This document shows, piece after piece, positions 27,995-36,040 of a stretch of 64,000 bases of DNA. Source of the DNA: Streptomyces sp. NBC_01463 (GTDB lineage: Bacteria > Actinomycetota > Actinomycetes > Streptomycetales > Streptomycetaceae); NCBI GenBank assembly GCA_036227345.1, contig CP109468.1:7192001-7256000 (forward strand). The letters run 5' to 3'. Position numbers and translations under genes: made by a program. The notes under the pieces were generated by a model. That model had not been told where the DNA came from. It did not search any database and was given only the letters and a program-made list of their open reading frames with translations. Within the stretch, counting starts at the first letter, position 1; every line of letters starts with the position of its first letter.

Positions 27995-28948
27995 ATGGCG
28001 ATTGCCAAGGCCGAGCGGCTGATGAACCTGGCGCTGTGTCTGCTGGGGACCCGGCGCCCGCTCAGCAAGCGCGAACTGCGCGGTTCCATCGAGGCCTACC
28101 TCGAAGCGGGGTCCGACGACGCCTTCAACCGGATGTTCGAGCGCGACAAGGACGATCTGCGCGAGCTCGGCCTGGTCATCGAGACCGTGGAGAACCTGGA
28201 CGGGGACACCGGCTACCTCGCCCGCCGCGACAGCAACCGGCTGCCCCCGATCACGCTGGACGCCGAGGAGGCCGCCGCCCTCGGACTGGCCGCCAAGGTC
28301 TGGCAGCAGGCCCGGCTGGCCGGCGCGGCCAGCGGCGCCCTCCAGAAACTGCGGGCCGCCGGCATGCCGGAGGCCGAGGACGCCTACGAGGTGCACAGCG
28401 CGCTCGAACCCCGTATCCCCGTCCACGAGGCCGCGTTCGAACCCCTGATGCTGGCCTGCCGCGACCGCCGTCCGGTGACCTTCGACTACCGCAAGGCGAA
28501 CGCCGCGCGCCCCGAGCAGCGCCAGGTCGAGCCGTGGACGCTGGAGTGCTGGCGCGGCCACTGGTACCTGGCCGGCTGGGACCGGGAGCGAGCCGCTGAG
28601 CGGGTGTTCCGGCTCTCCCGGATCGCCGGCAAGGTCCGCTCCCGGGCCGGTGCCTTCACCGCCGAGGTGCCCGACGTGGTCACCGTCCGCGAGACCGTCG
28701 AGAGCTGGGCGGGCGAGACGGCGACGCGTACCGCGCTGATCAGGCTGCGGGCCGGCTCCGGCTACCCGCTCCGGGCCCGGGCGATATCGGTCCGGGAACT
28801 CGGGGACGGGTGGGAGGAGTTGGAGATCCCGTACGGACACGGTCTGGACGCCTGGCTCGTGGAGTTCGGCCCGGACGTCGTCGTGACCGAACCTGCGGAT
28901 CTGCGGGCCGACGTGGTGGACCGGCTGCGCGCCGTGGCCAAGGACTGA
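27995..28948 (+). CDS. pafB: WYL-domain regulator PafB
   Basis: One half of the PafBC transcriptional activator, which in mycobacteria drives the LexA-independent DNA damage response. The 317-residue protein has an N-terminal winged HTH (AERLMNLALCLLGTRRPLSKRELRG), a WYL domain (RRPVTFDYRKANAARPEQRQVEPW then GHWYLAGWDRERAAERVFRLSRI) and a C-terminal WCX region. pafC follows after 13 bp, so the two are co-transcribed and probably form a heterodimer. Confidence 0.94.
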   Translation: MAIAKAERLMNLALCLLGTRRPLSKRELRGSIEAYLEAGSDDAFNRMFERDKDDLRELGLVIETVENLDGDTGYLARRDSNRLPPITLDAEEAAALGLAAKVWQQARLAGAASGALQKLRAAGMPEAEDAYEVHSALEPRIPVHEAAFEPLMLACRDRRPVTFDYRKANAARPEQRQVEPWTLECWRGHWYLAGWDRERAAERVFRLSRIAGKVRSRAGAFTAEVPDVVTVRETVESWAGETATRTALIRLRAGSGYPLRARAISVRELGDGWEELEIPYGHGLDAWLVEFGPDVVVTEPADLRADVVDRLRAVAKD

Positions 28949-28961
28949 GGGGACCGTATTC

Positions 28962-29918
28962 ATGGCCACGAACGCCATCGACCAGACCCGCCGGATGCTC
29001 TCCCTGGTGACGTATCTGCGTGAGCGCCCCGGCGCCCATGTCCAGGACGTCGCACGGGCCTTCGGGATCACCGAGGACGAACTGATCTCGGACCTCGACG
29101 TCCTGCCCATGTGCGGGACGAGCTTCCGCGGCGGCGACCTGCTGGACATCGACACCGACGGCGACCGCATCTGGTGGCACAACCCGGACGACGTCGCCGA
29201 ACCGCTGCGGCTCGCGGCCGACGAGGCGACGGCCCTGCTGGTCGCCGCACGCGCCGTCGCGACGCTCCCCGGACTGCGCGAGAGCGACCGCCAGGCCCTG
29301 CTGCGGGCCACCGCCAAGCTGGAGGCCGCCGCCGGTGAGGTGGGGGCCGCCAGCTCCCGGCTCTCCGTCACCTTCGAGTCCGAGGGCGGCGTCTTCGCCG
29401 ACGTGGACCGGGCGATCTCCGAGCGCCGCCGCCTCTGGCTGCGCTACTACTCGCCCGCGCGCGACGAGCTGACCGAGCGCGAGGTGGACCCGATCCGGCT
29501 GTTCGCCGTCGGACACACCTACATGGAGGCCTGGTGCCGGTCCTCCGAGGACCGGCGTACGTTCCGCCTCGACCGGGTCGCCGAGATCCGGCTGCTCGAC
29601 GAGCCGGCCGCGCCGCCGGAGCTCGAACTCCGGGACCTGTCGGAAGGGCTGGTCCAGCCCGCCGCCGAGGACCCGGAGGTCGTGGTCGAGGTCGGTCCCG
29701 GGGGGCGCTGGGTGGCCGAGTACTACCCGCACGACAGCGCCGACGAACTGCCCGACGGCGGTCTGCGGATCACGCTGCGGACCCCCGACCCGGCGTCGCT
29801 GCGCAGGCTCGCGCTCCGGCTCGGCAGGGAAGGACGCATCGTCTCGCCGCCGGAGCTGGCCCAGAGCGCACAGCGTGCGGCCCGTGCGGCGCTCGCCGCG
29901 TACGACGGCCCGGTCTGA
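28962..29918 (+). CDS. pafC: WYL-domain regulator PafC
   Basis: Partner of PafB, 318 residues from the ATG at 28962. N-terminal HTH (QTRRMLSLVTYLRERPGAHVQDVARAFGI), WYL domain with the motif drifted to a tyrosine-rich form (RRLWLRYYSPARDELTEREVDP, then HTYMEAWCRSSEDRRTFRLDRV) and a C-terminal WCX region. The degenerated WYL motif is normal for PafC. The name reflects gene linkage to the Pup ligase rather than a direct role in pupylation. Confidence 0.94.
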   Translation: MATNAIDQTRRMLSLVTYLRERPGAHVQDVARAFGITEDELISDLDVLPMCGTSFRGGDLLDIDTDGDRIWWHNPDDVAEPLRLAADEATALLVAARAVATLPGLRESDRQALLRATAKLEAAAGEVGAASSRLSVTFESEGGVFADVDRAISERRRLWLRYYSPARDELTEREVDPIRLFAVGHTYMEAWCRSSEDRRTFRLDRVAEIRLLDEPAAPPELELRDLSEGLVQPAAEDPEVVVEVGPGGRWVAEYYPHDSADELPDGGLRITLRTPDPASLRRLALRLGREGRIVSPPELAQSAQRAARAALAAYDGPV

Positions 29919-29936
29919 GAGGAAGCCTGAGGAGCC

Positions 29937-30254
29937 ATGCCCCCTTTGTCCGTGGTGTCGGGTGTTTCCGCCGTGCCGACCGTGGTCGTTCCGGAGTCCG
30001 TACGGTTCCGGGCCGCCTGCCCGGAGTGCCGGGCGCGGTTCGAACTGGCGGCGGCCGAGTTCCGGCTCGCGATCGGCGCCAGCAGCAGGACCACGTTCTA
30101 CTCCTTCACCTGCCCCGCGTGCGACGCGGCGGTCCGCAGGCCCGCGGGGGAGCGGATAGTGGAACTTCTCACCGGTGGCGGGGTGCGGACGCTGCGCCTC
30201 CACACCGGTGCCCGACCTGTCACCCCCGGTCACTCCGGACCGGCCGGACACTAG
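29937..30254 (+). CDS. Hypothetical zinc-ribbon protein
   Basis: I do not recognise a named family. The 105-residue protein carries CPEC at residues 28-31 and CPAC at 59-62, a four-cysteine zinc-ribbon arrangement, with an acidic/hydrophobic segment in between and a Gly/Pro/His-rich tail. It begins 18 bp after pafC and probably belongs to that transcript. A regulatory or nucleic-acid-binding role is possible but unsupported. Confidence 0.75.
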   Translation: MPPLSVVSGVSAVPTVVVPESVRFRAACPECRARFELAAAEFRLAIGASSRTTFYSFTCPACDAAVRRPAGERIVELLTGGGVRTLRLHTGARPVTPGHSGPAGH

Positions 30255-30273
30255 AAACATCGAGGCTCTGCGC

Positions 30274-30471
30274 ATGTTCTGGCCCATGCTCGCCATCGCC
30301 CTGGGGTTCCTCGGGATCGCCGTACTCGGGGTGCTCGCCGTCAAGGTCTTCATCGAGGCCCAGCGCCTCGGACACCAGGTGACAAGCACCACCGAGCGCA
30401 TCAACCGGGCCGCCGAGGACCTGGAGCGCGCGGCCACGAACCTCGCGGCCACGGGCGAAACCCTGCGCTAG
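30274..30471 (+). CDS. Small single-pass membrane protein
   Basis: 65 residues from ATG at 30274, with GAGG eight bases upstream; longer in-frame starts overlap the previous gene. An N-terminal transmembrane helix (FWPMLAIALGFLGIAVLGVLAVKVF) is followed by an amphipathic heptad-like segment (STTERINRAAEDLERAATNLAA), suggesting a membrane-anchored short coiled coil. Homologous small proteins recur between pafC and tatA in Streptomyces. Function unknown. Confidence 0.75.
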   Translation: MFWPMLAIALGFLGIAVLGVLAVKVFIEAQRLGHQVTSTTERINRAAEDLERAATNLAATGETLR

Positions 30472-30708
30472 CCGGCGCCCGGGGCCGGATCGATCCGGGA
30501 GGGCGCGGCCTCCTTTTTCTCAGTTGCGGGAGGTACGCTGCTGGTGACGGCCCTGTGAGCGAGGCGTTGGGCCGTAATCGCAAGGATGCATGGGTATTGC
30601 CCTGCGTTTACTCCTGCGGGATACGATCGCTGACAGTTCGACGATCGGACGTCCGTCCGACGTTCGGTCCGCCCCACCCCTGCTGCCTCGGTGAGAAGGT
30701 ACACGCAT

Positions 30709-31005
30709 ATGTTCGGAAGGCTCGGCGCTCCCGAGATCATCCTGATCCTCGTCGTCATTGTTCTGCTGTTCGGCGCGAAGAAGCTTCCTGACATGGCTCG
30801 CTCGCTCGGCAAGTCGGCCCGCATCCTCAAGAGCGAGGCCAAGGCCATGAAGTCCGAGGGCGGCCCGTCGGCCACCCCGGCCGAGCCCGCCGCCAAGGAC
30901 GCCGCTCAGGACCAGACCGCCCCGCGCACCATCCAGGCCGCCCCCGGTGACGTCACCAGCTCCCGTCCGGTCGCTGAGCCGACCGACTCGACGATCAAGC
31001 ACTGA
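30709..31005 (+). CDS. tatA: Sec-independent translocase subunit TatA
   Basis: Forms the variable-size pore of the twin-arginine pathway. The 98-residue protein starts [22 protein letters not shown] with the single transmembrane helix and an FGAKKLP hinge, then an amphipathic helix ([23 protein letters not shown]) and a disordered Pro/Ala-rich tail. ATG at 30709 follows GAGAAGG. tatC is 73 bp downstream; tatB is not in the window, as is normal in Streptomyces, where it is elsewhere. Confidence 0.95.
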   Translation: MFGRLGAPEIILILVVIVLLFGAKKLPDMARSLGKSARILKSEAKAMKSEGGPSATPAEPAAKDAAQDQTAPRTIQAAPGDVTSSRPVAEPTDSTIKH

Positions 31006-31078
31006 CACACACACCAACCGGGCCGAAAAGCAGGCGCCCTGACCGGTAACGGCCTGCTGCACGAGATGAGGACGTGGG

Positions 31079-32029
31079 TTGCTCAAGTCTGCCCGCACAC
31101 AGGAGACGGATCCAGAGGGCCGCATGCCCCTGGTGGAGCACCTGCGTGAGCTGCGGAACCGGCTGACGAAGGCCCTGCTGGCGATCGTGGTCGTCACCAT
31201 CGTCGCCGCGTTCTTCTACAAGGGGATCATCGAGTTCTTCACCGACCCCGTGCTGAAGGCGGTCGGCTGCGAGTACAGCTTCGCGGAGCTGGCCAAGCAG
31301 AAGGACGGCACCTGCGCGCGCATCGTCCTGAACGGACTGCTCACCCCGTTCACCCTCGCGCTCAAGGTGTCGCTGATGGCGGGAGTCGTCTTCTCCTCGC
31401 CGATCTGGCTCTACCAGCTCTGGGCCTTCGTGGCGCCGGGACTGCACAGGCACGAGAAGAAGTACTCGCTCGCGTTCGTCGGAGCGGGCTTCCCCCTGTT
31501 CCTCGCGGGTGGCTTCTTCGCCTACAAGACCCTGCCGACGATGGCCGAGGTCCTGCTGGAGTTCTCGCCGGCGGACCTGGACAACCAGCTGCCGCTGGAC
31601 GACCTGCTGGACCTCATCACACGCATGGTGGTGGTCTTCGGGCTCTCCTTCGAACTGCCGCTGCTCCTGGTGATGCTGAACTTCGGCGGTGTCATCACCG
31701 GCAAGCGCATGCTCGGCTGGTGGCGCGGCATGATCATGGGCATCACGCTCTTCGCGGCCCTGGCGACCCCGAGCACCGACCCGCTGACGATGCTGGCGCT
31801 CGCCGGTCCGATCTGGGTCCTCTACTTCGTCGCCACCGCGATCTCCCTCCTCAACGACCGCCGCAAGGCGCAGCGTGAGGCGGAGGGCCCCGGCGACGAC
31901 GAGGCCTCGGAACTGGACCTCACTCCCGAGGACATCGGGGAGAGCGAGTCGGTCTCCGCGAGCCGGTCGCTGCCCGCGCAGGCGTCCTCGGACCGTGACC
32001 GGGTGAACGGTTACGACGACATCACCTGA
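31079..32029 (+). CDS. tatC: Sec-independent translocase subunit TatC
   Basis: Six-helix receptor for twin-arginine signal peptides, 316 residues. The family signature MPLVEHLRELRNRL is at residues 16-29, and hydrophobic helices follow to about 262; the C-terminus is an acidic/Ser-rich cytoplasmic tail. I chose the TTG at 31079 because GAGG lies at the right spacing; the next candidate, ATG at 31124, would start directly at the signature and lacks a ribosome site. A TTG start is unusual here and may keep TatC low relative to TatA. Confidence 0.94.
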   Translation: MLKSARTQETDPEGRMPLVEHLRELRNRLTKALLAIVVVTIVAAFFYKGIIEFFTDPVLKAVGCEYSFAELAKQKDGTCARIVLNGLLTPFTLALKVSLMAGVVFSSPIWLYQLWAFVAPGLHRHEKKYSLAFVGAGFPLFLAGGFFAYKTLPTMAEVLLEFSPADLDNQLPLDDLLDLITRMVVVFGLSFELPLLLVMLNFGGVITGKRMLGWWRGMIMGITLFAALATPSTDPLTMLALAGPIWVLYFVATAISLLNDRRKAQREAEGPGDDEASELDLTPEDIGESESVSASRSLPAQASSDRDRVNGYDDIT

Positions 32030-32047
32030 CCTTGTAAGGTCCCCCGG

Positions 32048-33001
32048 GTGACCAGCGAGATCACCCTTTTCGTCAATCCCACCGCAGGACGCGGCCGGGG
32101 CGCGCACGCCGCGCAGCCGGCCGCTTCCGCGTTGCGGGACGCCGGATTCTCCGTCCGTACGGTCCTCGGTGAGGACGCCGGTGACGCGCTGCGGCGGGCG
32201 CGCGAGGCCGTGGCCGGCGGGACGGGCGCGCTCATAGCCGTCGGCGGGGACGGCATGATGTCCCTCGCCCTCCAGGCGGTCGCCGGAACGCTCACCCCGC
32301 TCGGCGTCGTCGCGGTCGGCACCGGGAACGACTTCGCCCGCGCCCTCGGCATGCCGGTACGGGACCCGGCGGCGGCGGGGCGGCTGGCCGCCCGCGCGCT
32401 CAAGGGCGGCGCCGTCCGCGAGATCGACCTCGGCCGGGTGGGCGACCGGTGGTTCGGGTCCGTGCTCGCCACCGGATTCGACTCCCGGGTCAACGACCGC
32501 GGCAACCGGATGCGCTGGGGCGGCCGGTTCAAGTACGACCTGGCGATTCTCGCCGAACTCGCCGCGTTCAGGCCCGTCGCGTACCGGATGAGTCTGGACG
32601 GCGGGCCGGTCCGGGAGATCGAGGCGACGCTCATCGCCGTCGGGAACGGATCCACGTACGGCGGTGGCATGCGGATCTGTGCGGACGCCGTCATGGACGA
32701 CGGCCTGTTCGACGTGACGGTCGTCGGCGACTGCAGCCGCACCACGCTCCTCAAGGTGTTCCCCCGGGTCTACAAGGGGACGCACCTCAGCCATCCCGTC
32801 GTCACCACGCACCGGGTCTCCTCCATCGCGCTCGAAGCGGTCGGTGTCACCGCGTACGCGGACGGTGAACCGCTCGGGGCGCTGCCGCTGACCGCCACCT
32901 GTGCGCCGGGCGCGGTCCGGGTGCTCGGGGCGGGCCCGCCCGCGGTCACCTCCACTGGTTCGCCGGCCGGTGCTCCGACGGGTTCTCCCACGGGGAATTA
33001 A
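32048..33001 (+). CDS. Diacylglycerol kinase-like lipid kinase
   Basis: DAGK catalytic-domain protein of 317 residues. The nucleotide-binding segments are ITLFVNPTAGRGRG at the N-terminus and GGDG at residues 66-69 (IAVGGDGMMSLAL), with GTGNDFARALG downstream; this is the DgkB/YegS pattern. Start is GTG at 32048, 18 bp after tatC. The product would phosphorylate diacylglycerol or a related lipid at the cytoplasmic face of the membrane. Exact lipid unknown. Confidence 0.92.
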   Translation: MTSEITLFVNPTAGRGRGAHAAQPAASALRDAGFSVRTVLGEDAGDALRRAREAVAGGTGALIAVGGDGMMSLALQAVAGTLTPLGVVAVGTGNDFARALGMPVRDPAAAGRLAARALKGGAVREIDLGRVGDRWFGSVLATGFDSRVNDRGNRMRWGGRFKYDLAILAELAAFRPVAYRMSLDGGPVREIEATLIAVGNGSTYGGGMRICADAVMDDGLFDVTVVGDCSRTTLLKVFPRVYKGTHLSHPVVTTHRVSSIALEAVGVTAYADGEPLGALPLTATCAPGAVRVLGAGPPAVTSTGSPAGAPTGSPTGN

Positions 33002-33036
33002 AGATCGCGTCACTGTCAGAGGCGGCGGGTAGGCTC

Positions 33037-35880
33037 GTGGACAAGATGACAGAGGACCTCTCACCAGCTGAGCGCTATCAGGCTTCCCGGATCCGAGCCG
33101 CCGAGCAGGCGACCGCACTCGGGCCGTTCCGCGAGATGTACGAGTTCGATCTGGACCCCTATCAGATCGAGGCCTGCACCGCGCTGGAGGCCGGCAAGGG
33201 CGTGCTCGTCGCGGCCCCGACCGGTTCGGGCAAGACGATCGTCGGCGAGTTCGCCGTGCACCTGGCCCTGGAGCAGGGCCGCAAGTGCTTCTACACGACG
33301 CCGATCAAGGCCCTGTCCAACCAGAAGTTCGCCGACCTGGTCAAGCGCTACGGCGCCGACAAGGTCGGCCTGCTGACGGGGGACAACAGCGTCAACTCCG
33401 ACGCACCGGTGGTCGTCATGACCACCGAGGTGCTGAGGAACATGCTGTACGCGGGCTCCCAGGCGCTGAACGGCCTCGGATACGTGGTGATGGACGAGGT
33501 GCACTACCTCTCCGACCGCTTCCGGGGCGCGGTGTGGGAGGAAGTGATCATCCACCTGCCGGAGTCCGTCACCCTGGTGTCCCTGTCGGCGACCGTGTCC
33601 AACGCCGAGGAGTTCGGCGACTGGCTGGACACCGTGCGCGGCGACACCGAGGTGATCGTCTCCGAGCACCGGCCGGTGCCGCTCTGGCAGCACGTGCTGG
33701 CCGGCCGCCGGATGTACGACCTCTTCGAGGAGGAGAGCGACCACGGCGGCCGCGGTGCCGGACGCCGTGAGGTCAATCCCGACCTCGTCCGGCTCGCCCG
33801 GATGGAGAACCAGCGCGGGTACAACCCGCGCGAGCGCCGCCGCGGAAAGATGGTGCGCGAGGCCGACCGGGAGCGCGAGCGGCGCCAGCGCAGCCGGATC
33901 TGGACCCCTTCGCGGGCCGAGGTCATCGACCGGCTGGACTCCGAGGGACTGCTGCCCGCCATCACCTTCATCTTCAGCCGGGCCGGCTGCGAGGCCGCGG
34001 TGCAGCAGTGCCTGCACGCCGGACTGCGGCTCAACGACGAGGACAAGCGCCGGCTGGTCCGGGAGATCGTCGAGGAGCGGACCGCGTCCATCCCCGGCGA
34101 GGACCTCCACGTCCTCGGCTACTACGAATGGCTCGAAGGCCTGGAGCGGGGCATCGCCGCGCACCACGCCGGAATGCTGCCGACGTTCAAGGAGGTCGTC
34201 GAGGAGCTCTTCGTCCGCGGCCTCGTGAAGGCGGTCTTCGCGACGGAGACCCTCGCGCTCGGCATCAACATGCCCGCGCGCTCGGTGGTCCTGGAGAAGC
34301 TCGTCAAGTGGAACGGCGAGCAGCACGCCGACATCACCCCCGGCGAGTACACCCAGCTCACCGGCCGGGCCGGCCGGCGCGGCATCGACGTCGAGGGCCA
34401 CGCGGTGGTCCTCTGGCAGCGCGGCATGGACCCGGGCGCGCTGGCCGGACTCGCGGGCACGCGTACGTATCCGCTGCGCTCCAGCTTCCGGCCCTCGTAC
34501 AACATGGCCGTCAACCTGGTGCAGCAGTTCGGGCGGCACCGGTCGCGCGAGCTGCTGGAGACCTCCTTCGCGCAGTTCCAGGCGGACCGCTCGGTGGTCG
34601 GGATCTCCCGCCAGGTCCAGAAGAACGAGGAGGGCCTTGAGGGCTACCGGGAGGGCATGACCTGCCACCTCGGTGACTTCGAGGAGTACGCGCGGCTGCG
34701 CCGCGACCTCAAGGACCGGGAGACGGAGCTCGCCAAGCAGGGCGCCTCGCAGCGGCGGGCCGCGGCGGCGGCGTCCCTGGAGAAGCTCAAGCCCGGCGAC
34801 GTCATCCATGTGCCGACCGGCAAGTTCGCCGGGCTCGCGCTCGTCCTCGACCCCGGGCTTCCGGCCGGCCGGACCAACGGGCACGGTCACCGGGGCATGG
34901 AGTACCACGACGGGCCGCGGCCTCTGGTGCTCACCGCGGAGCGACAGGTGAAGCGGCTGGCCTCGATCGACTTCCCGGTGCCCGTCGAGGCGCTGGAGCG
35001 GATGCGCGTCCCGAAGTCGTTCAACGCGCGCTCGCCGCAGTCGCGCCGTGATCTGGCCTCCGCGCTGCGGACCAAGGCCGGGCACATCGTGCCGGACCGG
35101 CACCGCCGGGAGCGGGCCGTCGCCGCCGACGACCGCGAGATCGCGCGCTACCGGGCCGAGTTGCGCGCGCACCCGTGCCACGGGTGCGACGAGCGCGAGG
35201 ACCACGCGCGGTGGGCCGAGCGGTATCACCGGCTGCAGCGGGACACCCGTCAGCTGGAGCGGCGGATCGAGGGGCGGACGAACACGATCGCCCGCACCTT
35301 CGACCGGATCGTCGCCCTGCTCACCGAGCTCGACTATCTGCGGGGCAGCGAGGTCACCGAGCACGGGAAGCGGCTGGCCCGGCTCTACGGCGAGCTGGAC
35401 CTGCTGGCGAGCGAGTGCCTGCGGGCGGGGGTCTGGGAAGGCCTCGCACCGGCGGAACTCGCGGCGTGCGTCTCGGCGTTGGTGTACGAGGCGCGGCAGT
35501 CCGACGACGCGGTGGCGCCGAAGCTGCCGTCCGGGCCGGCGAAGACCGCGATGGGCGAGATGGTCCGGATCTGGGGGCGGCTCGATGCCCTGGAGGAGGA
35601 CTTCAAGATCAACCAGGCCGAAGGGGTCGGGCAGCGCGAGCCCGATCTCGGGTTCGCCTGGGCGGTGTACATGTGGGCGTCCGGGCGGACGCTGGACGAG
35701 GTGCTGCGCGAGGCGGAGATGCCGGCGGGGGACTTCGTCCGTTGGTGCAAGCAGGTGATCGACGTGCTGGGGCAGGTGGCTGCGGCGGCTCCTCGGGAGG
35801 GGAGTTCTGTGGGGCGGAATGCGCGTAAGGCGGTTGATGAGGTGTTGCGCGGGGTTGTGGCGTACAGCTCCGTGGGATGA
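33037..35880 (+). CDS. helY: Superfamily 2 RNA helicase, HelY/Ski2-Mtr4-like
   Basis: ATP-dependent helicase of 947 residues. Walker A is APTGSGKT at 60-67, motif II is MDEVHYLSDR near 152, motif III LSAT, and motif VI TGRAGRRGID. The C-terminus has a DSHCT region (EHGKRLARLYGELDLLASECLRAGVWEGLAPAELAACVSALVYEAR), which defines the Ski2/Mtr4/HelY branch. A lysine/arginine-rich segment around 245-290 is typical of bacterial members. Start is GTG 33037 or ATG 33046. Helicase action on structured RNA is inferred from family. The last codons show noticeably lower GC than the body. Confidence 0.93.
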   Translation: MDKMTEDLSPAERYQASRIRAAEQATALGPFREMYEFDLDPYQIEACTALEAGKGVLVAAPTGSGKTIVGEFAVHLALEQGRKCFYTTPIKALSNQKFADLVKRYGADKVGLLTGDNSVNSDAPVVVMTTEVLRNMLYAGSQALNGLGYVVMDEVHYLSDRFRGAVWEEVIIHLPESVTLVSLSATVSNAEEFGDWLDTVRGDTEVIVSEHRPVPLWQHVLAGRRMYDLFEEESDHGGRGAGRREVNPDLVRLARMENQRGYNPRERRRGKMVREADRERERRQRSRIWTPSRAEVIDRLDSEGLLPAITFIFSRAGCEAAVQQCLHAGLRLNDEDKRRLVREIVEERTASIPGEDLHVLGYYEWLEGLERGIAAHHAGMLPTFKEVVEELFVRGLVKAVFATETLALGINMPARSVVLEKLVKWNGEQHADITPGEYTQLTGRAGRRGIDVEGHAVVLWQRGMDPGALAGLAGTRTYPLRSSFRPSYNMAVNLVQQFGRHRSRELLETSFAQFQADRSVVGISRQVQKNEEGLEGYREGMTCHLGDFEEYARLRRDLKDRETELAKQGASQRRAAAAASLEKLKPGDVIHVPTGKFAGLALVLDPGLPAGRTNGHGHRGMEYHDGPRPLVLTAERQVKRLASIDFPVPVEALERMRVPKSFNARSPQSRRDLASALRTKAGHIVPDRHRRERAVAADDREIARYRAELRAHPCHGCDEREDHARWAERYHRLQRDTRQLERRIEGRTNTIARTFDRIVALLTELDYLRGSEVTEHGKRLARLYGELDLLASECLRAGVWEGLAPAELAACVSALVYEARQSDDAVAPKLPSGPAKTAMGEMVRIWGRLDALEEDFKINQAEGVGQREPDLGFAWAVYMWASGRTLDEVLREAEMPAGDFVRWCKQVIDVLGQVAAAAPREGSSVGRNARKAVDEVLRGVVAYSSVG

Positions 35881-35974
35881 GCGTCCGGGGGCGTTGTTGT
35901 CGGGTGCGGGCGGGGGCGCGCGCAAGTGGGTGCGCCTGCGGCGGGGCTTGTCCCCTACCCGCCCCTTCCCGTGA

Positions 35975-36040
35975 CCGGGGCTCTGCCCCGGACCCCGCTC
36001 CTCAATCGCCGGAGGGGCTGACAGGGGCGCCGGAGGGGCT
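35975..36040. repeat. Streptomyces-type dispersed intergenic hairpin repeat
   Basis: CCGGGGC-TCT-GCCCCGG hairpin (35975-35991) followed by ACCCCGCTCCTCAATCGCC and two direct copies of CGCCGGAGGGGCTGA (36008-36022 and 36030-36044). This resembles the short palindromic repeat family that is scattered between genes in many Streptomyces chromosomes, recognised from memory. It separates convergent helY and allophanate hydrolase, where it may terminate both, and it extends into the end of the hydrolase gene. Confidence 0.55.
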
